A DNA stretch of 14,356 nt from Solirubrobacterales bacterium (lineage in GTDB: Bacteria; Actinomycetota; Thermoleophilia; Solirubrobacterales; Solirubrobacteraceae), in the NCBI GenBank assembly GCA_016215085.1, contig JACRMD010000020.1:1-14356 (forward strand). Reading direction: 5' to 3'. Made by a program: the position numbers and the translations under genes. How positions within the stretch are numbered: the first letter of the stretch is position 1; each line of letters begins with the position of its first letter. This document shows positions 7,011 to 13,901 of this stretch, piece after piece. Under the pieces are notes generated by a model. That model saw only the letters and a program-made list of their open reading frames with translations, was not told the origin of the DNA and ran no database searches.

Positions 7011-7790
7011 TCATGCGAGGCGGTGGACGGGAAGCAGCGCGGCGGAGAGGCCGCCGTCCACCACGAGGGTCGTGCCGGTCACGTACGCGGCCGCGTCGGA
7101 GGCGAGGAACCGCACGCACGCCGCGACCTCCTCCGCCGTCCCGGCGCGGCGGGCGGGCACGGCGGCGTGGAACGCCTCGCCGACGTCGCGCGTCAGCTCG
7201 GTGGCGACGAAGCCGGGGACGATCGCGTTGACGGTGACGCCGCGGCGCGCGGTCTCGATCGCGACCGTGCGGGTCAGCGCCTCGAGCCCCGCCTTGCTGG
7301 CGGCGTAGTTGGCCTGGCCGGGCAGGCAGCGCGCGGCGCCGACCGAGCTGACGTTGACGATGCGGCCGTGGCGCGCGCGGATCATCGGCATCAGCGCCCG
7401 GTGGATGCAGAGGTAGGGGCCGCGCAGGTTCAGGTCCAGCACCTCGTCGAACTGCGCGAGCGACATGGAGGGGAACAGCTCGTCGGCGCGCTTGCCGGCG
7501 TTGTTGACGAGCACGAGCACCGGCCCGGCCCACGCCTCGACCTCCGTGAACATGGCGTCGACCGCCGCGGCGTCCGAGACGTCGGCGCCGAACGCCCGCG
7601 CCGAGCCGCCCGCCTCGCCGATGGCGGCCACGACGGCGTCGGCGCCCTCGCGGTCGGTGCGGTAGTTCACGGCCACGGGGCGGCCCTCGGCGGCCAGCGC
7701 ATGTGCCACCGCGGCGCCGATCCCGCGCGATGCACCGGTGACGAGCGCGGTCCCCGCCGCTGCGTCCGTGCTGCCGCTCACGCGCGCCAC
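7011..7790 (-). CDS. fabG: 3-oxoacyl-ACP reductase (SDR)
   Basis: A 259-residue classical short-chain dehydrogenase that reduces 3-ketoacyl-ACP with NADPH. Motifs in order: TGASRGIG at 18-25 (dinucleotide binding), NNAG at 96-99, Asn121, Ser149 in NVSSVG, and Tyr162-x3-Lys166 in YAASKAG. VPGFVATELT (191-200) is typical of FabG. The VTGTTLVVDGG end matches the family. The GTG start at 7790 is preferred because GGAGG lies 11 bases upstream; a second GTG at 7781 has no such site. A generic SDR role is possible, but adjacency to an acyl carrier protein makes FabG the best reading. It starts 24 bases after the lipoprotein hydrolase stop, so the two are probably co-transcribed. Confidence 0.92.
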   Translation of the reverse strand: MARVSGSTDAAAGTALVTGASRGIGAAVAHALAAEGRPVAVNYRTDREGADAVVAAIGEAGGSARAFGADVSDAAAVDAMFTEVEAWAGPVLVLVNNAGKRADELFPSMSLAQFDEVLDLNLRGPYLCIHRALMPMIRARHGRIVNVSSVGAARCLPGQANYAASKAGLEALTRTVAIETARRGVTVNAIVPGFVATELTRDVGEAFHAAVPARRAGTAEEVAACVRFLASDAAAYVTGTTLVVDGGLSAALLPVHRLA

Positions 7791-7801
7791 CGTACACGGC
7801 G

Positions 7802-7806
7802 CCTCC
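7802..7806 (-). promoter_or_regulatory. Ribosome binding site GGAGG for fabG
   Basis: Minus-strand GGAGG lies 11 bases before the GTG at 7790, slightly far but the only good site. It lies in the 24-base gap after the lipoprotein gene. Confidence 0.45.
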
Positions 7807-7814
7807 GGCCGCGA

Positions 7815-8678
7815 CTAGGGCCCGTCAGACGAAGGCAGAACCCCGGAACGGCGAAGCAGGCGGTCCAGCGGCGCCCAGAACGTGTCCTCGACTTCCGGGG
7901 TATCGCGGCCCGGCGCGGTGTGGTCGCCCAGGCGCACCGAGCGGATCATCTTCAGGCGCTTGTTGCGCTCCGGGACCGCGCTGGCGTTGGCCAGGATCCG
8001 CCGCGCCCACTTCGTCCCGGCGATCTCGTCCCACTTGCTGGCGACGGTGAGCATCCGGGTGCCGGGGGCGATGCGGCCCTTGTGGCGGGGCAGCAGCACC
8101 GGGCCGTCGAAGACCGAGCGGGCCGGGTAGATCGCGTACAGCGCGCGAGGGCGCGGCAGCCCCATGGCGGCCGCCGTCGACGCGTAGTCCTCCGACAGCG
8201 CGCCGCCGCCCGAGAGCCCCGTGACCGCGACGCGCCGCCGGTCGACCGGCAGTCGCGCGAAGGCCTTGCGCAACCCGGCCATCATGTTGCGGTACGCGTT
8301 GCGGAAGCTGCTCTGCGTCGTGTACGGCGGCTGCTGGTAGACGGGGAACACGACGGCGAGCCCCTGGCGCGCCAGGTGCGTGATCCACGACTCGTAGCCG
8401 GCCATCGAGTTGGTGCCCCAGCCGTGCAGGAAGACGATCGCCGGGCGGCGGCCGGTCGACTCCGCCTTGGCGACCACGTACGTGCGCTCCGCCCCGGCGC
8501 CGATCGCGCCGACCGACAGGTCGTAGGGCAGCGCGCGGCGCTCGGCGGCGCTGACGACGTCGAACCGCGCGAGCGTCGGGCCCGCCTTGGGCTCGGGCTT
8601 GGCGAGCTGCTGGATCTCCTGCACGGGGTCCGAGCAGGCGCTGAGCGCGACGCCGGCGAGCACCAGCGCCCAGAACAC
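7815..8678 (-). CDS. Lipoprotein alpha/beta hydrolase
   Basis: A 287-residue predicted lipoprotein facing outward from the membrane. A hydrophobic signal ends in the lipobox LSAC with Cys15. The mature part has the alpha/beta hydrolase core: oxyanion loop FLHGWG at 83-88, nucleophile elbow GLSGGG with Ser156, acid candidate Asp217 in SKWDEIAG and His253 in GDHTAPG. Substrate is unknown; family members are esterases, lipases or acyl hydrolases. The GTG at 8678 gives a signal peptide without a basic N-region. A CTG 33 bases upstream (8711) would add MHRFHPRLRIL and make a normal signal with Cys26, so the true start may be that codon. It is the first gene on this strand, 24 bases before fabG, and likely shares its transcript. 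Confidence 0.82.
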   Translation of the reverse strand: MFWALVLAGVALSACSDPVQEIQQLAKPEPKAGPTLARFDVVSAAERRALPYDLSVGAIGAGAERTYVVAKAESTGRRPAIVFLHGWGTNSMAGYESWITHLARQGLAVVFPVYQQPPYTTQSSFRNAYRNMMAGLRKAFARLPVDRRRVAVTGLSGGGALSEDYASTAAAMGLPRPRALYAIYPARSVFDGPVLLPRHKGRIAPGTRMLTVASKWDEIAGTKWARRILANASAVPERNKRLKMIRSVRLGDHTAPGRDTPEVEDTFWAPLDRLLRRSGVLPSSDGP

Positions 8679-8717
8679 CAGGATGCGGAGTCGGGGGTGG
8701 AATCTGTGCAGGGTTGC

Positions 8718-8746
8718 TTGCCTGGGATCGGGGCCCGACAGATCAT
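8718..8746 (+). promoter_or_regulatory. Possible promoter for the GT4 gene, leaderless
   Basis: In the 74-base divergent gap, TTGCCT (8718-8723) and GATCAT (8741-8746) are 17 bases apart and match the -35 and -10 consensus at four positions each. The -10 box ends 6 bases before the ATG at 8753, which has no ribosome site, so the transcript could be leaderless. Short motifs of this quality occur by chance. Confidence 0.25.
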
Positions 8747-8752
8747 CGCAGC

Positions 8753-9856
8753 ATGGCAGTGTCGGACCCCCGGGTGGTCATCACGCACGACTACCTGGAG
8801 ACCTACGGAGGGGCGGAGCGCGTGACGATGGAGATGGCCGCCGCGTTCCCCGAAGCGCCGGTCGTCTCGATCCTCGGCCGGCGCGCGGTCGCGCAGCGCA
8901 TGGGCATCGGCGACCGCTGGCGGTCGGTGCTCCCCGAGCGCGAGCGGCTGCTGCGCCAGTACCGCGGCATGGCGCTCGTCACGCCGGCGATCGTGGACCA
9001 CCACCGCGTGCCGGAGGCCGACGTGGTGCTGTCCTCCAGCTACGCCTTCGCGCACCGGTTCGGCCCCCACGACGGCACCGCGCGGGTCTGCTACTGCCAC
9101 AGCCCGCTGCGCTTCGCCTGGTCGATGACCGGCGAGTACCGCCGCCGCTGGGCCCGCGGGCCGTTGTCGGGCGCGGCCTTCGGCGCGTTCGCGGCGAGCA
9201 TGCGGTCGATGGACCGGCGCGCCGCGCAGCGCGTCGACGTGTACCTGACGCAGTCGCCGTACACCGCCGAGCTGATCCTGGAGGCCTACGGCCGCCGCGC
9301 GGAGGTCATCGGCGCGCCGGTCGACTGCGAGGTCTTCCAGCCGGCGGCCGGCGGCGACCACGGCGGCTACGCGCTGCTGGTGGGGCGGATGGTCGAGCCC
9401 TACAAGCGCTTCGACATCGTGATCGAGGCGTTCGCGCGAACGGGCGAGCGGCTGATGATCGCCGGCGACGGGCCCGCGCGCGCGGAGCTCGAGGCGATGG
9501 CCCCGCCCAACGCGACGTTCCTCGGCCACCTCGAGGACGCCGCGCTCGTCGAGGCGATGCAGCGGGCGCGCTACGTCGTGTTCCCCAGCCGCGACGACTT
9601 CGGGCTCGTGCCGCTGGAGGCGATGGCCTGCGGACGGCCGGTCCTCGCCTACGACGCGGGCGGCGCGCGCCACACCGTCGTGCCCGGCGTCACCGGCGAG
9701 CGCTTCCCCGAGCAGAGCGCCGACGCGCTGGAGGAGGCGCTGCACGCGTTCGAGCCCGAGGCCTACGACCCCGGCGAGATCCGCCGTCACGCCGAGCACT
9801 GGGACCGCCGGCGGTTCCGGGCGCGCCTGCGCGAGCGCGTGCTCTCGGCGGTCTGA
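8753..9856 (+). CDS. GT4 glycosyltransferase, WbaZ-like
   Basis: A 367-residue GT-B glycosyltransferase. The N-terminal acceptor domain opens with HDYLETYGGAERV (residues 12-24). The segment CYCHSPLRFAWSMTGEY near 118-134 is highly characteristic of the WbaZ-like mannosyltransferase branch of GT4. The donor domain shows VGRMVEPYKRFDIVIEAF, then SRDDFGLVPLEAMACGRPV with the E-x7-E region beginning with Asp, and the sugar-nucleotide loop YDAGGARHTV. It would add a sugar, possibly mannose, to a lipid-linked or cell-wall glycan in the cytoplasm. The ATG at 8753 is preferred over a TTG at 8714, which would run into the divergent gene's start. The next gene starts one base after its stop, so translation is probably coupled. 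Confidence 0.9.
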   Translation: MAVSDPRVVITHDYLETYGGAERVTMEMAAAFPEAPVVSILGRRAVAQRMGIGDRWRSVLPERERLLRQYRGMALVTPAIVDHHRVPEADVVLSSSYAFAHRFGPHDGTARVCYCHSPLRFAWSMTGEYRRRWARGPLSGAAFGAFAASMRSMDRRAAQRVDVYLTQSPYTAELILEAYGRRAEVIGAPVDCEVFQPAAGGDHGGYALLVGRMVEPYKRFDIVIEAFARTGERLMIAGDGPARAELEAMAPPNATFLGHLEDAALVEAMQRARYVVFPSRDDFGLVPLEAMACGRPVLAYDAGGARHTVVPGVTGERFPEQSADALEEALHAFEPEAYDPGEIRRHAEHWDRRRFRARLRERVLSAV

Positions 9857-9857
9857 C

Positions 9858-10996
9858 GTGCGCGTCCTCTACGTCAACCAGACGGGGCAGGTCAGCGGCG
9901 CCGAGCGCTCGCTGCTGACGCTGATCGACGCGCTCGGCGGGCAGGTCGAGGCGATCGCCGCGTGCCCGGACGGCCCGCTGGCCGAGGCGCTGCACGCGCG
10001 CGGCGTGCCCGTGCACCGCACGGTCGGCACCGACGCGAGCTTCCGCCTGCACCCCCGCCACACGCCGCAGGCGCTGGCCGAGATGACCGCGGCCGCCGCG
10101 CAGACCGCGCGCGCCGTGCGGCGCAGCGGCGCGCAGCTCGTCCATGCCAACACCGCGCGCGCGGGCCTCATCGCGGTCCTGGCGCGGCGGTTCGGCGCGC
10201 CGCCGCCGGTCGTCCACATCCGCGACTGGGTGCCCGCGGGACGCGCGTCGTCGCTCGTGCTCGGCACGCTGCGCCGGCACGCCGGCGCGATCGTCGCCAA
10301 CTCGCGCTGGACCGCGGAGCAGCTCCCGCCCGGGCCGGCGCCGCTGCACACCATCCTGAACCCGGTGGACGCCGCGAGCTTCGCCGCCGCCGAGCTCGAT
10401 CCGGCGGAGGCGCGCGCCGCGCTCGGCCTCGCCCCGGAGGACGAGGTGCTCGGCGTGGTCGGCCAGCTCACGCCGTGGAAGGGCCAGTCCGACGCGGTGC
10501 GCACGCTCGCGCTGGTCCGTCGGGAGCGCCCGCGCGCGCGGCTGCTCGTCGCCGGCTCGGTGCGCTTCGGCGCGGCGTCCACGCGCTTCGACAACGCCGC
10601 CTACGAGCGGGAGCTGCGCGCCCTGCCGGCCGCGCTGGACCTGCCGCCCGGCGCCGTGCGGTTCCTCGGCGAGCGCGACGACGTCCCGCGCGTGATGCGG
10701 GCGCTGGACCTCCTGCTCGTCCCGTCGTGGCGCGAGGCCTTCGGGCGCGTGGCGGCCGAGGCGCTGGCCACCGGCGTGCCGGTGATCGCCACCGACGCCG
10801 GCGGCCCCGCCGAGATCGTCCGCGACGGCGTCGACGGCGTCGTGCTGCCGCCCCGCGACACCAACGCGCCGCCGCGTGAGGACTTCCGCCCGCCGCCCCG
10901 CCCGCCCGGGCGCGCGCGATCCTGGACGTCTACGCCGCCGCGCTCGGCGCCGGTTCGGCGGCAAACCAGCCCACCCGTGCTCCGGTGGCCGCGTGA
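9858..10996 (+). CDS. GT4 glycosyltransferase, reading frame broken near the 3' end
   Basis: GT-B enzyme starting with GTG at 9858, one base after the previous stop. Intact parts: YVNQTGQVSGAERSLL at 5-20, HANTARAG and HIRDW in the acceptor domain, VGQLTPWKGQSDAV at 201-214, and the E-x7-E motif Glu293/Glu301 followed by GVPVIATDAGGPAEIV. After VVLPPRDT (328-335, to about 10862) the usual 30-35 residue helix region is missing, and the frame jumps by -1 between about 10887 and 10916. The expected C-terminus ILDVYAAALGAGSAANQ appears in the other frame and ends at TGA 10994-10996. Without the shift the original frame runs on into the PASTA gene as one 713-residue product, which I consider spurious. 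This is either a damaged gene or a sequence/assembly error in a GC-rich stretch. Confidence 0.75.
10860..10916 (+). other. Probable deletion plus -1 frameshift inside the GT4 gene
   Basis: Frame 3 reads a plausible REDFRP at 10875-10892; frame 2 then continues PAAPPARARAILDVY from 10889. A normal member would also have about 30 more residues between PPRDT and REDF. The tract is almost only C and G with short runs, which is prone to sequencing and replication slippage. Confidence 0.65.
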
Positions 10997-11001
10997 GAGG
11001 A
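10995..11001 (+). promoter_or_regulatory. Ribosome binding site GAGAGGA for the PASTA protein
   Basis: GAGAGGA overlaps the shifted stop codon of the glycosyltransferase and lies 8 bases before the ATG at 11010. It supports an independent start here rather than a fusion with the upstream frame. Confidence 0.6.
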
Positions 11002-11009
11002 TCGCCCGC

Positions 11010-11999
11010 ATGACCCCGCCCGCCCTCCGCGGGGCGGCGGCCGCGGCCGCCGTCGCATCCCTGCTGCTGGTGCCCGCCGCCGGCCACGCCGCGTGCGCGT
11101 CCTCGACGGCGTCGTCGCAGGTGCTGGCCGACGCGGCGAACGACACGCAGTCGGCGACCACGCCCGAGCTGACGTCGGTCGCGGTCGCCGTGGGCACCGG
11201 CTGCGACGTGACGCTGAGCCCGGCCTTCGCCAACCGCGGCGCGCTGCAGGAGGGCGATGCAGTGGCGTACTACCTCGACACCGACGGCGACCCGGCGACC
11301 GGCTTCACGGCGCTGCAGGGCGCCGACAAGGTCGTCGCCGTGCTGGCCGCCGGCGGCACCACGACGCAGGTGCTCGGCGTCTGGGCCGGCACGACGTTCG
11401 TGCCCGTGCCCGGCGCGGTGGTGGCGCCGACGGGCGTCGGCGGCGTGCGCGTGGCCATCGACCAGCTCGGCATCCCCCGGGCGCTGACGATGCACCTGCG
11501 TGCCGGCGCCGCGCGCAGCGAGAACGGCCGCGTCATCGGCGACGTCGCCCCCGAGCTCACCGCCGCGCCGTTCGACGTGCCGGTCGCCTTCGCGACGTCC
11601 ACGCCCTCGAGCGGCGCGGGCGGCACCGGCCTGGGGCCGGTGACGCCGACGTCGCCGACCGGCTCGTCGCCGCCGAGCACCCTGGGCGGCGCGACGACGA
11701 CCGCGCAGACGTTCGTCTGCCGCGTGCCGCAGGTCCGCCGCCGGGAGGCCGTGGGCGCGCTGGAGCGCCTGAGCGACGCGCGGTGCCGGTTCCGCGTCAA
11801 GTACGTCCGGTCGCGCAGCGTGCGCGCCGGGCGGATCGTCGCGACCTCGCCGAAGGCCGGCAGCCGCACGCGCAAGGCGGTCACCGTCCGCGTCTCGGTC
11901 GGGCTCAACCGGCTGCCGAGGACGCCGCGGCGGGCCTCCGCCGCCGAGGCCCTGGCGACCGTGCACGCCCGGGTGGGCAACCTCCTGCTGGGACGCTGA
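11010..11999 (+). CDS. Secreted protein with C-terminal PASTA domain
   Basis: A 329-residue exported protein. A signal peptide (residues 1-28, hydrophobic AAAAVASLLLVPAAG, likely cleavage after GHA) is followed by a beta-rich domain of about 160 residues. This includes an acidic Asp/Gly loop (YYLDTDGDPATGF, 88-99), as in secreted actinobacterial domains built around a possible metal-binding loop. A Ser/Thr/Pro/Gly linker spans 196-233. One PASTA-like unit (about 236-298) runs from CRVPQV through VRAGRIVATSPKAGS to VTVRVSVG, with a cysteine pair (Cys237, Cys259) that could form a disulfide. PASTA units bind peptidoglycan or related wall material in other proteins; here there is no kinase or transpeptidase domain. 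The upstream ribosome site and signal peptide decide the start. The exact function is unknown. Confidence 0.8.
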   Translation: MTPPALRGAAAAAAVASLLLVPAAGHAACASSTASSQVLADAANDTQSATTPELTSVAVAVGTGCDVTLSPAFANRGALQEGDAVAYYLDTDGDPATGFTALQGADKVVAVLAAGGTTTQVLGVWAGTTFVPVPGAVVAPTGVGGVRVAIDQLGIPRALTMHLRAGAARSENGRVIGDVAPELTAAPFDVPVAFATSTPSSGAGGTGLGPVTPTSPTGSSPPSTLGGATTTAQTFVCRVPQVRRREAVGALERLSDARCRFRVKYVRSRSVRAGRIVATSPKAGSRTRKAVTVRVSVGLNRLPRTPRRASAAEALATVHARVGNLLLGR

Positions 12000-13045
12000 G
12001 CGACGTCTACGTCATCCGCCGCGGCGGCGGCCCGGTCCGCTGGGAGCCGCCGGCCCCGACGCCGGAGACGGGATTCGACGCCGCCTACTGGGGCAGGGTG
12101 CTCGCCGCCGCCCTGCCGCGCGTGCGCCGGCGCGACCTGACCTACTTCCTCAGCTGGGACGACGAGCGGCTGCCGCGCTACGGGGCGGACGTCGTCGCGA
12201 TCCTCGCCGTGAGCGACGACGCGCGCACGCCGGCCTGGTCCCACCGCGTCCGCGCGACGTTCAAGGCGGGCGGCGTGGTGCCGGAGCCCGTGCACGCCGG
12301 CCTGCGCGACGGGCCGCTGCGCGCGGCCGGGACGGCCTACCTCGAGGGCCGGGTCGTGGCCCGCCACCTCCGCGGCGTGCTGCCGCGGCTGGCGTACCGC
12401 GCCCGCCATCGCGGCGCGCCGCCCGTGGTCGCGGTGCCGCTGGGCTACCTCAACCAGGTGGAGGTCCCGTTGCGCCCGATCGCCGAGCGGCGCTGGGCGA
12501 TCACCTGGGCCGGCAGCGTCCGGCACTGGGAGGGCTGGTGGGGCGCGTTCACCGAACGCCTCGGCTCGCCGAAGGTCGTCGCGCGGCGCGAGATGCTCGC
12601 CGCGCTCGACCGCCTCGCCGAGCGCCGTCCGGACCTGCCGGTCCTGCGCCGGACGCTGCCGAGCTTCACGAACCTCAGCCCGATCACGGGCCACCACGAC
12701 CCCGGCGAGACGCAGGCCTACTCGCGGCTGGTCGCCGACACGCGCATCCTCCTGGCCCCGCGCGGCACGAACGCCGAGACCTTCCGGATGTACGAGGGGA
12801 TGCGCGCGGGCTGCGTCGTGGTGACCGACGCGCTGCCGCGCCGCCCGTACCTGCGCGGCGCGCCCGTGGTGGTCGTCGATCGCTGGGACCGGCTCGACGA
12901 ACACGTCCTGCCGCTGCTGGACGACCCGGCGCGGCTCGCCGCGCTCGGCGACGCCGCCCTGGCGTTCTGGCGCCGGCGGCTGGCCGAGGACGTGGTGGGA
13001 CGCGGCATGGCCGCGATCCTCAACGAGCTCGACCGCCCGACCTGA
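11996..13045 (+). CDS. Exostosin-like glycosyltransferase
   Basis: Protein of about 349 residues resembling the exostosin (GT47-type) family. The C-terminal half has the characteristic sequence LLAPRGTNAETFRMYEGMRAG with CVVVTDALP after it, the donor-side signature of this family. A middle segment ITWAGSVRHWEGWW also fits. No membrane segment or signal peptide is visible, so it probably acts in the cytoplasm on a surface glycan. The start is uncertain. Conserved-looking sequence (DVYVIRRGGGPVRWEPP) begins right at position 12002, and the only start-like codon ahead of it is CTG at 11996, forming a CTGA overlap with the PASTA gene stop. A GTG at 12098 would drop about 34 residues. It closes this plus-strand gene group. 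Confidence 0.82.
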   Translation: MSDVYVIRRGGGPVRWEPPAPTPETGFDAAYWGRVLAAALPRVRRRDLTYFLSWDDERLPRYGADVVAILAVSDDARTPAWSHRVRATFKAGGVVPEPVHAGLRDGPLRAAGTAYLEGRVVARHLRGVLPRLAYRARHRGAPPVVAVPLGYLNQVEVPLRPIAERRWAITWAGSVRHWEGWWGAFTERLGSPKVVARREMLAALDRLAERRPDLPVLRRTLPSFTNLSPITGHHDPGETQAYSRLVADTRILLAPRGTNAETFRMYEGMRAGCVVVTDALPRRPYLRGAPVVVVDRWDRLDEHVLPLLDDPARLAALGDAALAFWRRRLAEDVVGRGMAAILNELDRPT

Positions 13046-13050
13046 CGCGC

Positions 13051-13069
13051 GGGCGCGCCGGCGGCGCCC
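13051..13069 (+). terminator. Possible hairpin after the exostosin-like gene
   Basis: GGGCGC and GCGCCC form a 6-bp stem with a 7-base loop, 6 bases after the stop. There is no T-tract, so termination is uncertain. The rest of the 13046-13215 gap shows nothing else clear; a TACCAT at 13198-13203 could be a -10 box for the next gene. Confidence 0.3.
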
Positions 13070-13215
13070 TACGCGAGCGCGTCGCGGCAGTCGATGGTGG
13101 CCTTCGCGGTGGCGGATCCCGCCCAAGGAACCCCGCGCGATACCAGGAACTGGCGCGCTGCACGGGCAGGCTAACGCCACGCCAACAGCGCGGTGGCTAC
13201 CATGCCCGACTCGTC

Positions 13216-13812
13216 ATGCGCCGAAACCGCCTCACCGCCCTGTTCCTGACCTCGGTCATCTCCGTCGCCGCCGTCGGCTGCGGCGGTGACGACGAGGGAT
13301 TCCGCAACGACGGCTCGAAGATCGACGGCGACCCGTCGACCACGCTGCCGGCCGAGCTCGCCTCGACGAAGTCGTCGGTCAAGGAGCGCAAGCCCGGCGA
13401 GCCGCTGCCGCAGGCGCAGGGCATCGGCGAGGTGAGCACCGACCTGAAGACCAAGCCGGTGGTCAAGCCGACCGGCGCCGCCCCCAAGGAGCTCCAGGGC
13501 ACCGACGTCGTCGTCGGCACCGGCAAGGAGGCCAAGGAGGGCGACAAGGTCAGCGTCCAGTACGTGGGCGTGCTCCAGAAGGGCGGCAAGGAGTTCGACT
13601 CCTCGTGGAAGCGCAAGGAGCCGTTCGAGTTCACGCTCGGCCAGGGCCAGGTCATCCAGGGCTGGGACCAGGGCGTCGCCGGCATGAAGGTCGGCGGCCG
13701 CCGCGTGCTCAGCATCCCGGCCGACCTCGCCTACGGCGCGGCCGGCTCGCCCCCGACGATCCCGGCGAACTCCGCGCTGGTGTTCGTCGTGGACCTCAAG
13801 AAGGTCTCCTAG
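13216..13812 (+). CDS. FKBP-type peptidyl-prolyl isomerase lipoprotein
   Basis: A 198-residue lipoprotein that would speed proline isomerisation in proteins folding outside the membrane. Basic start MRRNR, hydrophobic core and lipobox AVGC with Cys22 form the signal. A charged, flexible linker (25-92) precedes the FKBP domain (about 93-198). The domain has the expected pocket residues: Tyr116 in SVQYVGVL, Asp128 in FDSS, the VIQGW loop at 146-150 with Trp150, Tyr173 in LAYGAAG, and the closing IPANSALVFVVDL. The ATG at 13216 is fixed by the signal peptide. No ribosome site is seen ahead of it, so it may be translated from a very short leader. It stands alone between two hairpins, apparently its own transcript. 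Confidence 0.92.
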   Translation: MRRNRLTALFLTSVISVAAVGCGGDDEGFRNDGSKIDGDPSTTLPAELASTKSSVKERKPGEPLPQAQGIGEVSTDLKTKPVVKPTGAAPKELQGTDVVVGTGKEAKEGDKVSVQYVGVLQKGGKEFDSSWKRKEPFEFTLGQGQVIQGWDQGVAGMKVGGRRVLSIPADLAYGAAGSPPTIPANSALVFVVDLKKVS

Positions 13813-13823
13813 CCCGCGCGCAC

Positions 13824-13850
13824 GGCGCCGCGCAGCACTGGCGCGGCGCC
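13824..13850 (+). terminator. Strong GC-rich hairpin after the FKBP gene
   Basis: GGCGCCGCGC (13824-13833) and its exact reverse complement (13841-13850) form a perfect 10-bp stem with a 7-base loop, 11 bases after the stop. It lacks a T-tract, as is often the case in high-GC actinobacteria, so it may act as a terminator or as a transcript end stabiliser. Confidence 0.55.
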
Positions 13851-13885
13851 GCCCGGCGTGGGAGCATCGCTCCGATCCCGCGACC

Positions 13886-13893
13886 GGAAGGAG
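13886..13893 (+). promoter_or_regulatory. Ribosome binding site GGAAGGAG
   Basis: GGAAGGAG is 8 bases before the ATG at 13902, close to ideal, and picks this start over the open frame that extends upstream into the FKBP gene. Confidence 0.7.
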
Positions 13894-13901
13894 CCTGTTC
13901 C

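Noticed and set aside
9858..11999. A single 713-residue glycosyltransferase-PASTA fusion protein
   Set aside because: The frame is open throughout, but the join consists of arginine/proline-rich out-of-frame sequence. The natural glycosyltransferase end is in another frame, and the PASTA part has its own ribosome site, ATG and signal peptide.
13046..13215. Small gene or RNA in the gap before the FKBP gene
   Set aside because: No frame with a ribosome site and protein-like composition, and no structure beyond the short hairpin at 13051-13069, was found.
13861..13873. Small inverted repeat GGAGC-ATC-GCTCC before the Usp-like gene
   Set aside because: Five base pairs with a 3-base loop are expected by chance in this composition, and no operator logic is evident.
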